64,000 nucleotides of DNA, taken from assembly GCA_026014705.1 (NCBI GenBank), contig JAOZHU010000025.1, forward strand, positions 62,001 through 126,000. The letters run 5' to 3'. Shown in pieces: positions 19,169 through 28,740 of the stretch. The stretch comes from Candidatus Bathyarchaeota archaeon. GTDB lineage: Archaea; Thermoproteota; Bathyarchaeia; Bathyarchaeales; Bathycorpusculaceae. Position 1 is the first letter of the stretch. Each line of letters starts with the position of its first letter. The position numbers were made by a program, and so were the translations under genes. The notes under the pieces were generated by a model. It was given only the letters and a program-made list of their open reading frames with translations, did no database searches and had not been told where the DNA came from.

Positions 19169-21847
19169 CTACTTCTTTATCCAGATTCCAACGAGGATTA
19201 TTGCTATCAATAGCATGATTCCTACGCCTATAATAGTCCATGTCGGGTCAATTGGCTGCGGATACTCTGGCGGTGCTGTTGCTGGCGGCGCTTCTTCTAC
19301 GCCGATGGCAGTTTCTGCGTATGATCCGTAATAGGACTTGGAGCCTGCGAACGAAGCAATAATAGTGTACTCGCCTGGTACTTCTGGAGTGAACATCTTC
19401 TTGAACATACCTGTAGCGTCGCTTGTGACTGTATCGATGTGGACGAAGTTGCCGTTCGGGTCAAGAGCGTCGAGAGCTACTTCCACACCTCTGGCGTTTG
19501 TTGGATATGTTTGCTGTTCGTATAGATATTGCATCCAAGCCTGCATGTCGTCATCAGATATCGCTGGAACACCATTCACGTAGCCTAATTGCTCGGCGAT
19601 TGCTTTTGCGCCTGCGCATTGATCGCTGACTGTACCCTGAATTAAAACGCCGTTGCCATGAACCGAAACCTGTGGTGAAGCAGTGACGGTGGTTGCACTT
19701 GGACCCTTGCCAAAACAGTATATTCGGTTATCGTAGAAATTGAGACCGACCACGTAACCGTCTGCGACTACTGCGCCACTTCCAGAGCCCATTCCTGCTC
19801 CCCAGAACAAGCACTTCCACAGTTCCACTCCGTTGGACGCGTCTACGCATCGTAGGTATGAGCCGCGCCATAATGGCTGTGTAGGCGAGTGCTCGCTTGA
19901 GGTCAAGTAGATTTTGCCGTCTGCGATGGCTGTTATACCGATTGGGAAGTTGCCGTATGGAGACTCGTAGCCTTCCTGCGAGGCTGTGTAGTTCCATAAG
20001 ATCTTTCCAGATTTAGCGTCGTAGGCTATCATAACGCCGCCGTAGCCTGTTGACAATAGCATTCCTTTGTAAATGTTTGTGCTCATTCCGTAGAAGTTCC
20101 ATGGTGATTCAGGTTCGCTCTTCCAAACTTGTTGTCCTGTTGCTAAACTGTAACCCCATCTTGTCCTTGTTTTGGTCTCAGTGAAATAGAACATTCCGTT
20201 TTCAGGGTCAACTGTCGGTGCGCTAACTGTTAGGTTGCCTGCTGATGAAGGTGGCGTGTAGGTTATGTTCCATAACAGCGTTCCTATTTGTCCCGGTTTC
20301 AGACTTAGGCACCATAAATGCCCTTGTCTCACACCGTCTTCATTGTTTCTTCCCTCAGGTCCTCCAATGATGAATTCATCTTGGCGAATTGCTCTAATTG
20401 GCGTGGTTACTTGCGGCGAAATCGTGATATTCACGGAGAAGCCTTTGCTGCCGTCTATTGACGCATTTAGGAACGGCCTCCAGCACCAATCAGAATTTCG
20501 CAGTGGATATGCCGAATTCGGGTCATTGTAAAACATCTCAATTGCGCGCGTTGAGTTCCAAATAGTCAAGCGTTGTGCGCCGCCCGTGTTTGGGCGTCCA
20601 TACATTGTTGTGCCAATGTTGTAGTATAGTATGCTTCCGTCTTTTCCGTAGACATTTGTGCCTAAAGTCGACACGTTAAATACGTTAAGCAACCAGTTAC
20701 CTGTCCAAGCATCAAACATCATCCATGTTGCATTGTTATTAGCCCATGTCCGACCACCGCTTGATGGCGTACCCGTTGGCGCGCCAGGACCGTAGGTGCT
20801 CCATAGATAGGGACGTCCGCCATGTTCGTTAGGCGACTCGTAGTTCAGTATTTGACCGAAGCTTAGCCATTCTTGAAGCAAGGCACCTGAAGCGTCGCTG
20901 CGAAGAGCATAATTTACCGGACCAGTAGTGTTGTGGAAGTATAGTGTTTCGCCAGTGTATAAATCGACACAATACCAGCCCATTTTTGGTTGAGCTTGGT
21001 GATTGTAGTACAATCTTCCGTTTAGAATTATTGGCGGGTCGAAGCTGAGACCATCATAGTGTGCAGTTTGATAGCCTATTTCGCCATAGCGAGCGTCCAT
21101 GACGCCGCCTGCCCATAGTGGTTTAGCCCACATGATGTGGGCGCTTTCAGGTCCTGGTCCGTAGCTGTAACTGGTGGTTGTGCCGCCGGAAGCTCCTGAA
21201 GGATGCTGTTGTGCAGCGCCTGCAAGCCAGTTGGCTGCGAGGCAAGCCCAATTCCTGTTTGCTGAGTTTATTGGCCGCATCCAAAACTGTGTTGGCAGAG
21301 GCGTCTCTGGCCATGGCTGTATTTGTTCTTGTTGAACTATTAGATAGAGCGGTTCACTTTCGCTGGCCTTTGCTGTGTCGTTAATGTATTCGGCTCCTTG
21401 CATTGTAGCTGTTGTTCTGCCAGGGTATAAGGGCTCACCAGTAATTTTTTTCTCAGCCATCTTGGCTATTAATTTGTATGTGCCCACTTGGGTAGGTGTG
21501 TATGCAGCCCATCCGCTACCTACAGGATCAGACGTGAATGGGCCGAGGGTTTCCTTGGAGCCGTCGGGTGCTGTTACTTCGACTGTGTAGGTCCATCTGT
21601 CACCGTATGCACCAATTGCGGTAGGAGGAACCTGATTGCTCCAAAAGACAAGAACTACTTCTTGATTGACACCTATTGGATTGGTTGTGGTGGATAGGTA
21701 GGTCCATGTTGGTATTGTCCATGCTGGGGTGTGTGCGTTTGCGATTTGCAGAGTCAGCGAAGCAGTGATTGTTAGCACCAGAAACAGTGCAATTGCTATT
21801 TTGGTTTTGTTGGCTGTACCTGTTGTTTTGCTTCTTGAAGTTAACAT
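19169..21847 (-). CDS. PQQ-like beta-propeller repeat surface protein (paralog 2)
   Basis: 892 aa; signal peptide nearly identical to paralog 1 (MLTSRSKTTGTANKTK.AIALFLVLTITAS); same domain layout. Confidence 0.85.
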   Translation of the reverse strand: MLTSRSKTTGTANKTKIAIALFLVLTITASLTLQIANAHTPAWTIPTWTYLSTTTNPIGVNQEVVLVFWSNQVPPTAIGAYGDRWTYTVEVTAPDGSKETLGPFTSDPVGSGWAAYTPTQVGTYKLIAKMAEKKITGEPLYPGRTTATMQGAEYINDTAKASESEPLYLIVQQEQIQPWPETPLPTQFWMRPINSANRNWACLAANWLAGAAQQHPSGASGGTTTSYSYGPGPESAHIMWAKPLWAGGVMDARYGEIGYQTAHYDGLSFDPPIILNGRLYYNHQAQPKMGWYCVDLYTGETLYFHNTTGPVNYALRSDASGALLQEWLSFGQILNYESPNEHGGRPYLWSTYGPGAPTGTPSSGGRTWANNNATWMMFDAWTGNWLLNVFNVSTLGTNVYGKDGSILYYNIGTTMYGRPNTGGAQRLTIWNSTRAIEMFYNDPNSAYPLRNSDWCWRPFLNASIDGSKGFSVNITISPQVTTPIRAIRQDEFIIGGPEGRNNEDGVRQGHLWCLSLKPGQIGTLLWNITYTPPSSAGNLTVSAPTVDPENGMFYFTETKTRTRWGYSLATGQQVWKSEPESPWNFYGMSTNIYKGMLLSTGYGGVMIAYDAKSGKILWNYTASQEGYESPYGNFPIGITAIADGKIYLTSSEHSPTQPLWRGSYLRCVDASNGVELWKCLFWGAGMGSGSGAVVADGYVVGLNFYDNRIYCFGKGPSATTVTASPQVSVHGNGVLIQGTVSDQCAGAKAIAEQLGYVNGVPAISDDDMQAWMQYLYEQQTYPTNARGVEVALDALDPNGNFVHIDTVTSDATGMFKKMFTPEVPGEYTIIASFAGSKSYYGSYAETAIGVEEAPPATAPPEYPQPIDPTWTIIGVGIMLLIAIILVGIWIKK

Positions 21848-22041
21848 TTTCTTTTTTCTCCTATTTTCCGTGAGAGAGCACTATTCAAACGGCACGTATT
21901 TAAAATTTTCCAGACGAAGCCAAATGAGCAAAAATAATTCTGTAATTTAGTTAAAATAATTGATAGTTTCCACATAAAAAGGAGCAGTGCAGACTGCAGC
22001 ATATTTATTCAACCGCGACAAAGTCAATAACCAGACCAACA

Positions 22042-22140
22042 ATGACCACAAAAGTGGAAATTGCCTTAACTTTGAATAACGCATCCCCAGTTGACAAGGA
22101 GTTCAATAAGCAACTTCGTGATAACAAGAAATTTCCATGA
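22042..22140 (+). pseudogene. Collapsed Lrp remnant: N-terminus of Lrp1 fused to C-terminus of Lrp2 (32 aa)
   Basis: MTTKVEIALTLNNASPVDKEFNKQLRDNKKFP* versus MTHRVEID... (Lrp1 start) and ...VEIALTADTAFPVSRDFNTLLSNINECP (Lrp2 end). Confidence 0.75.
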
Positions 22141-22298
22141 CAACGGCTCTAACCTGCAGAAAGCAGACGCCAAATTAAATCAGCTCATGCAATAGTATTT
22201 CACTGTCACAGCTTGAAAACCAGACGCACCCAAGAATCCAACGACCCCCAAAGAAAACAACGCTTCTGCACACCTCTGGGTTTTCTTTGTCGTTTCGC

Positions 22299-22417
22299 GG
22301 GGTTTGCTGAGGCTCTGAGCAGGCGAAACTATAGGAGAAAAGGAGAAAACGCAACTTCTGCGAAGCAATAGGTGCTGCGTTAGTTGCTTTTTCCGCTCAG
22401 AGTCCCTTTTCAGCCCC
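22299..22417. other. Structured element copy C (covarying terminal hairpin)
   Basis: ggggtttgctgaggctctgagc / gctcagagtcccttttcagcccc; inner GCAACT/AGTTGC. Confidence 0.65.
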
Positions 22418-22483
22418 ATTTTTCTCCATGTTTTGCTTTATTGACTAAAAAAGGGGGGGATTTGATTGATTTTTGTTTGGTAG

Positions 22484-25132
22484 CTATTTTTTCCTGAGGA
22501 TGAGCAAACCAACGATGGCGATTGCGATGATTATGGCGATTACAGCGTACACGAAATGCATAGTATAGTCAAACGGTTGGGGATACTCAGGTGGGGGAGA
22601 CGCAGGTGGGGCTTCTTCGACGCCTATGGCGGTTTGCGCATAGGAACTGCCGTAGGATTTGGAGCCTGCGAATGTGGCGATGATAGTGTATTCGCCTGGA
22701 ACTTCTGGCACGAACATTTTCTTGAACATGCCGCTCATGTCGCTGGTTACCGTGCCAATGTGCACAAAGTTGCCGTTAGGATCAAGAGCATCTAACGTCA
22801 CGTCAACGCCCGTGGCGCTGGTTGGGCATGGTCGCTGCATGTACAAGTATTCCATCCACGCTTTCTGGTCTGCATCAGCAATTGCGGGAACGCCGTTTAC
22901 GTAGCCCATTTTCTCAGCAAGCGCCTTAGCGCCAGCGCACTGGTCAGTCACATAACCCTCTATTAGCACGCTGTCGCCGTGCACTGAAACCTTCGGTGGC
23001 GCTGTAACTGTAGTGGCGCTTGGTCCTTTACCGTAGCAGTATATTCGGTTGTCGTAAGCATTGAGGTCAACGATATAGCCGTCTGCAATACTTGGTCCGT
23101 TACCCCAGTGCGTTATTGTCCATATTTCCTTTCCGTCGGTCAAGTTGACGCATCTCAGCATTGCACCGCGCCATGCAGGTTTGCTGGGAGAGTGCTCACT
23201 ACTGTACAGGTATGCTTTGCCGTCCGCAACAAACGCTAGAGAAATCGGGTAGTTGGCGCCATAGGGAGAGTCGAAGCCGATGGAAGTCGCTGAGTAGTTC
23301 CACAAGGCTTTGCCTGTCTTGATGTCCCAAGCACGCAGCACTCCGCCCATGCCACAGTACAAAAGTTTGCCATCAGCAATTGTGGATGCGCCGAAACCAG
23401 TGGAATAGAAGTCATATTGCGAATCAGAGGGCGGAGTTGGACCCCAAACGAGTTCTCCTGTGGCGAGACTGTAGACCCACTCTTGCATTGTCTCAGCGCA
23501 ACGAATAGAGAAGTAACCATCGTCTATGCTGAAAGCACTCGGCGAATAAGTCAGGTTTTTGTGCCCCATATGGTTGGTGCTGTAGGTGCGACTCCACAGC
23601 AAGTTTCCTTCTTGACCCGGTTTCAGGCTTATTGCCCACATTGCGGTTACATCGTTAGTGCCTGTAGCTCCGAAGCCGGCGAAACCGCTTTTGCCAACCA
23701 TGATCTCTTCGCCTACAACCCATTGTGGAGTGCCAGGCAAGTTCTTGCCAGCCAATGATACGTTCAAAGAATATCCGTTGTTGCCGTCAAACACTGTGCC
23801 CACGTAGGGTCGCCACATCCAGTATTCATTGCTTGAATAGGAAGGTTTGTACCAGATGGCCCTGCTTGAGTTCCAACATTGCAGATAGTAGCTGCGCGTT
23901 GGACCATACGGCGTGAGGTCCACAATACGGTAGATCAGCAAGCTTCCATCTTTGCCAGTTGCAGACGTATCAGCACCGAACATTTCAACAGATGATGAAG
24001 GCACATGGTTTATGCTGCAGATGTAGTTGCCAGTAAACGCATCGTACATATCCCACACGTTGTCAGTAATCTCGTATAGACCGTACCCTGGAATGAACAT
24101 AGAGCCTGTGACGTTAGACCATGTCGACCACAAGTACGGGAAGCCTCCGTGCTGGTTAGGCGATTCATAGTCGTATATTTGACCGAAGCTAATTCCCGGC
24201 CATGTCCCGGAATCAGAGAAAACGCCGCCAACAGTTCCTGGTCGAGTAGCGTTGTGGAACCAATATTCTTCGCCTGTACGCAAGTCTATTCAGTACCAAC
24301 CGTATCTAGGTGGCGTTTGCACGTTGTAGTAGAGTCTGCCGTTGATGATTATTCCGCCTGCTGCACCGAGACCGCCCCAGTAGCCTTCGTAAGATAAACC
24401 GTCATAGTAGGACAAGTCGCCAAATTGGTCGCCCATGATGCCGCCTGACCAATATTCTCTTGTCCACATTATGTGAGCGCTTTCGGGTCCTTTGGTGTAT
24501 TTGGGATAGGTTCCTGTGAGGCTTGCTCGTCCAAGATAGTTTCCTGCCACTTCCCACCAGCCGTGGTTGACCGCGTTGATTGGACGCGTCCAGTAACCTT
24601 CGGGAAGAGGAGTCTCAGCGTAAGTTTCTATTGGTTGCTCTTGCACCGTGAGTGTTACGGGAGCGCTTTGGCTAGCTTTGTATGTATCGTTAATGTAGAC
24701 ATCGCTGCCGAAGAAGTAGCCGCCTGGAGGAACAGGTTGCCCGGTGAGTTTGTCACCGGCAAATTTGAAAACGAAAGTGTATGTGCCGACTTGTGTAGGC
24801 GTGTATGAAGTCCAGTAGCCGCCCACAGGATCAGATGTGAATGGCCCGAGGGTTTCCTTTGAGCCGTCTGGCTTCGTGATATCCACGGTGAACCCGTCCC
24901 ATCTGTCGCCGTAACCGCCCACAGCCGTAGGCGGATACACGTTAAGCCAAAGGTTGACACCTACTGGTTGATTCACGCCTACAGGGTTTGGTCCAACTGC
25001 TATGTAAGCGAAGGTTTCAACTTCCCACGCTGGATAATGTGCACTAGCGAGAGGCAAAGCAAAGCACGAAAAAGTCAGTGCCAGAAACAAAGCAAGCGCC
25101 GTCGCTTTTTTTGCCTATTGAGGTTTTCATTT
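22484..25132 (-). pseudogene. PQQ-like beta-propeller repeat surface protein (paralog 3), interrupted by in-frame TGA (24290-24292) and a +1 frameshift in A7 of the signal peptide
   Basis: ORFs 22484..24283 and 24290..25090 are in the same frame; paralog-like sequence on both sides of TGA (GWY*IDLRTGE); upstream ATG AAA ACC TCA ATA GGC frame rejoins only if one A is removed. Confidence 0.75.
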
Positions 25133-25235
25133 TCTTTTCTCCTTTTTTAGGCGAATTCCTTATCTTCGTCTTTGCTATATAACATTTTTCTCAACGCAGC
25201 CATTTATATCCAAATCATGCACTTTTCGCATTAAG

Positions 25236-25448
25236 ATGGCAAATAGGATCAAAATGACAGAGATAAGCGCTCAACTACTTCGGGTACCCAATCTCGCAGT
25301 ATTCTTGAAGCTCTTAGGATCATACGATCTAAATGTTGATGTTTTCGTAACCAATTTTGAAGATTTGTTCAAATCAATGTACGAGATACGGAAGATTTCA
25401 GGAATCAGCCTCATAGAGATGCACCTAACCATAGTTTGGGAAAAATGA
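25236..25448 (+). CDS. RAM-like (Lrp C-terminal domain) fragment without HTH
   Basis: NLAVFLKLLGSYDLNVDVFVTNFEDLFKSMYEIRKISGISLIEMHLT aligns by eye with Lrp2 VFICTEILGNFDLLAIAAVKNLRSIICLVNSIRKIPSVDRVEIALT. Confidence 0.6.
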   Translation: MANRIKMTEISAQLLRVPNLAVFLKLLGSYDLNVDVFVTNFEDLFKSMYEIRKISGISLIEMHLTIVWEK

Positions 25449-25661
25449 CCGCCCAACATATTCGCCTTACTCTTATAGCTAATTTGAATAACAGAAATTT
25501 TGCCTAAAATAAAGAAAAATGAACCATGCTATTTACTAAACTGAGCGCCAATTTTGCAATTTAATAGCAAACAGTATTTTTCATACAACATCTATGTGAC
25601 AACGGAACAAACGGTTTAATTTAGGAACAACACAAATGATATCCTTTGAGGAACAAACGGC

Positions 25662-26459
25662 TTGAGGGAATTAATCTTCACAGGGTTAGGATTACATGAC
25701 GAAAAAGGCATTAGCTTAAGAGGACTTGAGGAAGCCCGAAACGCGGACCGTGTCTTCTTGGAGTTGTACACGAGCTTGCTGCCTGATTTCTCGCTGGAAA
25801 GACTGGAAGCGTTAATCGGAAAAGAAGTGCAAATACTCTCAAGGCGCAATCTTGAAGAGGAAAACGGTGCCGCAGTGCTAGGTGCTGCTGAAATGGGCAA
25901 AGCTGTGCTTCTGGTTCCCGGTGACCCATTCATTGCCACAACGCATGTTTCATTGCGTATTGAGGCAGAGAAAAGAGGAATCAAGACGCGTATAATACAT
26001 GGAGCCAGCATACTTTCAGCCATAATCGGGTTAAGCGGCTTGCACAACTACAAGTTCGGAAAAACAGTCACTATGCCCTTCCCAGAAAACGCCTCGGAAA
26101 CCCCATACAATGTCATCGCCCAAAACAAGAGACGCGGGCTGCACACGCTGTGTTTATTGGATTTGAAGGCAGATGAAAAGCGCTTTCTGAGCGTCAAAGA
26201 AGCCTTACGGATGCTTTTGGCGATTGAGCAGAAAAAGAAAAAACGCGTAGTCGTGACCAGCACGTTCGCTGTTGGCGCCGCCAGAGTAGGGAGCAACGCT
26301 CCAGTCTTGAAAGCTGATTCTGTTGAAAAGTTAATGGAGTTTGACTTTGGAGAGCCGCCGCACATCTTGATTTTTCTTGGAAAACTCCACTTTATGGAGG
26401 CAGAAGCACTGGTGGCTTTTGCGGGTGCCCCCGCGGAGTTCAGGAGGCTGGCTGAATGA
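25662..26459 (+). CDS. dphB: Diphthine synthase
   Basis: LIFTGLGLHDEKGISLRGLEEA, LYTS, VPGDPFIATTH, GLSGLHNYKFGKTVTMPF. Confidence 0.92.
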   Translation: MRELIFTGLGLHDEKGISLRGLEEARNADRVFLELYTSLLPDFSLERLEALIGKEVQILSRRNLEEENGAAVLGAAEMGKAVLLVPGDPFIATTHVSLRIEAEKRGIKTRIIHGASILSAIIGLSGLHNYKFGKTVTMPFPENASETPYNVIAQNKRRGLHTLCLLDLKADEKRFLSVKEALRMLLAIEQKKKKRVVVTSTFAVGAARVGSNAPVLKADSVEKLMEFDFGEPPHILIFLGKLHFMEAEALVAFAGAPAEFRRLAE

Positions 26460-26737
26460 GCGCTGAAGCGCTTGCTTCGAAGTATATTGCTTCCGCGGAG
26501 AAGGTTTTCGGCGGACTCCAGCAAGCCAAAGGCGCCTTGACTGTGACTGAAGAAAACGTAAATAGCGTTCTAGCGTACGCGGCAGATTACCTCGCGGATG
26601 CAAAGTATTATAAGGCTCAAAAAAGGTTTGAGACAAGTTTAACCTCCATCGCGTACTGCGAGGGACTGTTGGACGCTTTGAAACTGTTAGGAGCTGTGAA
26701 ATTCGAGTGGCCCGCAAACACGCAAAACGCAAAGTAG
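26456..26737 (+). CDS. DUF357 domain protein
   Basis: YLADAKYYKAQKRFETSLTSIAYCEGLLDALKLLG; overlaps dphB and next gene. Confidence 0.8.
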   Translation: MSAEALASKYIASAEKVFGGLQQAKGALTVTEENVNSVLAYAADYLADAKYYKAQKRFETSLTSIAYCEGLLDALKLLGAVKFEWPANTQNAK

Positions 26738-27168
26738 TCTTAGCTTCAGGCGTGTTCGACCTCCTGCATCTGGGGCACGTGAGGTTTCTGGAAGAAGCAA
26801 AAAAAGCAGGCGGAAAAAACGCCGAGCTAATAGTAATAATCGCGAGAGACAGCACGGTTCAAGAAATGAAAGGCAGAAAACCCGTAATGTCCGAGAGCCA
26901 ACGGCGCACACTCGTGGAGTCACTGAAAGTGGTCGATGAAGCAGTGTTAGGCTTCGAAGACTTCGACATCGCAGACGTCATAGAGAGAATCAAGCCTGAC
27001 GTAATAGCGTTAGGCTATGACCAAGCTGCTATGGAACGGCAAGTGCGCGAGTACATTGGCAAGAAGGGCTTAAACATTAAGGTTATTCAAGTAGGCAAGT
27101 TCGAAGAGGACGAGTTAGACAGTTCCTCAAAGATAAGGCAGAAAATCGTTGAAAAATTCTCCAGATGA
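26707..27168 (+). CDS. ribL: FAD synthase (archaeal RibL, cytidylyltransferase-like)
   Basis: VFDLLHLGHVRFLEEAKK (HxGH), SSSKIRQ. Confidence 0.88.
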   Translation: MARKHAKRKVVLASGVFDLLHLGHVRFLEEAKKAGGKNAELIVIIARDSTVQEMKGRKPVMSESQRRTLVESLKVVDEAVLGFEDFDIADVIERIKPDVIALGYDQAAMERQVREYIGKKGLNIKVIQVGKFEEDELDSSSKIRQKIVEKFSR

Positions 27169-27787
27169 ACACGCCATGCCAGACAGCCAAAAATTTAAGC
27201 CCACGTACATTCTAATCGCCGTGAACATTGCGGTTTACGTTTACACGTCAGTTGCAGGCGGAGATTTTCTGAACACAAGCGTAGACATGATTTGGCAGTA
27301 TGGTCAAGTTAACGGTTTAGTCCTGTATTACGGGTGGTATTGGCAGCTTTTCACGTCTATGTTCGTTCACGCCAGCATCACGCATTTGGTAGGCAACATG
27401 CTGTTCCTGTTCATTTTCGGGTTAAGAGGCGAAGAAATGTTTTCGCTTTCTGAGTATTTGGCAGTTTACTTTTTAGGCGGCTTAACCGGGAACGTTTTGT
27501 CGCTTGTGTTCTTGCCTATCGACATTCCGTCGGCTGGAGCTTCAGGCGCCATCTTCGCGTTGTTCGGAGCCTGCACGGTCTACGCGCGGCGCGCTGTAGG
27601 GCAATCCATTATAGGCGCGTTGATTTACGCGTTCTTTCTGGTGCTGCTCAGTTCAGGACCGAATGTGAATAACTCCGCGCACATTGGTGGGCTCCTCGCT
27701 GGGCTCCTAATCGGGTACGTGTTAGCCATGAAGCGCAAGCCTGCTGCAGTGTATAAAATCCGCTACTCATACACGTATGGTTTCTGA
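27149..27787 (+). CDS. Rhomboid family intramembrane serine protease
   Basis: FVHASITHLVGNMLFL, GASGAIFALFGA, NNSAHIGGLLAG. Confidence 0.9.
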   Translation: MKNSPDEHAMPDSQKFKPTYILIAVNIAVYVYTSVAGGDFLNTSVDMIWQYGQVNGLVLYYGWYWQLFTSMFVHASITHLVGNMLFLFIFGLRGEEMFSLSEYLAVYFLGGLTGNVLSLVFLPIDIPSAGASGAIFALFGACTVYARRAVGQSIIGALIYAFFLVLLSSGPNVNNSAHIGGLLAGLLIGYVLAMKRKPAAVYKIRYSYTYGF

Positions 27788-27791
27788 GAGC

Positions 27792-28496
27792 TTAGGGAAG
27801 TGTGACTTCAACTTTCACCTTGTGACCGTCTTTGAGGTTAAGGTGTTTCCTGATGCAGATGGGCGCGATTATTTCTAATACTGAATTGTCGTAGTGGCTG
27901 CGCAAGGCAAAAATCAAAGCTCCCTTAACTTTGTTGCCGATTATGGCGGGGTAACATTTGACCACGCCGAAGGTGCGGTCTTCGTTCTTGAAGCCTTCAA
28001 TTTCGATTGTTGGGTACGCGTCTAACTCTGCACGTGTCTTGAGGTCGTACTCTGTTGCAAGCTTAAGGTTAAGCGTTCCCGGATAAGGAACGAAGCCTAG
28101 CTTTTCTATGAATTGTTTCTTGTAATGCTCTTTCGAAGTGTAGTAGGCGCCTTCGCCTAGTCCTGTGAAAACTGTGCCTTCAAGCGTCACGGAAGGTGGA
28201 TACGAGGTTTCCATTAGAAAGCGCAAGTTTGAATACAGCTTCTTGAGCTCTCCTGTGCCTTTGTCACTGATTCTTATCAAGCTGCCTTCGGGCGTTATTG
28301 TCCGTTTAATCCAGCCGCCGCGTTCAAGTTCAATCAAATAGCGGGAAGCTGTTTGCTGGGAAATTTCCAGTTTTTCAGCTAAATACTCGGTTGAAATCTT
28401 TGCTGTCCGCTTGTGTGCGCCTATTTCCGCTAACGCGAGAAGCGTGTTTAGATGCCGCCAAAGGTGCTTGTCGGTCAATTCGCCACTTTGCTCCAT
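27792..28496 (-). CDS. ribK: CTP-dependent riboflavin kinase with N-terminal wHTH
   Basis: HTH N-terminus; GTVFTGLGEGAYYTS...LGFVPYPGTLNLKL. Confidence 0.9.
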   Translation of the reverse strand: MEQSGELTDKHLWRHLNTLLALAEIGAHKRTAKISTEYLAEKLEISQQTASRYLIELERGGWIKRTITPEGSLIRISDKGTGELKKLYSNLRFLMETSYPPSVTLEGTVFTGLGEGAYYTSKEHYKKQFIEKLGFVPYPGTLNLKLATEYDLKTRAELDAYPTIEIEGFKNEDRTFGVVKCYPAIIGNKVKGALIFALRSHYDNSVLEIIAPICIRKHLNLKDGHKVKVEVTLP

Positions 28497-28740
28497 TCTT
28501 AGCTAGTGAGTATAGGTTGCAGGTTAATATTTAAACGACGCTGCATTCATTGTTCCAGCACTGTGTGAACTGGTGTGCTGTGCTTGACTATAGCCACCTT
28601 TTTGTTTGTCAAGAAATCTGATTAATAAGCAGACCGTTGTTCATACAAATTCTTCACCAGCGCCCACTATATTGCGTTGTCATAAATTGGGAAAATGAAT
28701 ATAAGTTGCCGTTAATCAGAGAAGCATAGTGAAGTAAGTA

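Noticed and set aside
24290-24292. Selenocysteine call for the TGA in paralog 3
   Set aside because: No SECIS-like element recognised, a frameshift also present in the same gene; reported only as something to check
14880-25450. CRISPR array or transposon as explanation of the repeats
   Set aside because: Three units of several kb with full genes, no regular short repeat-spacer pattern, no transposase or terminal inverted repeats seen
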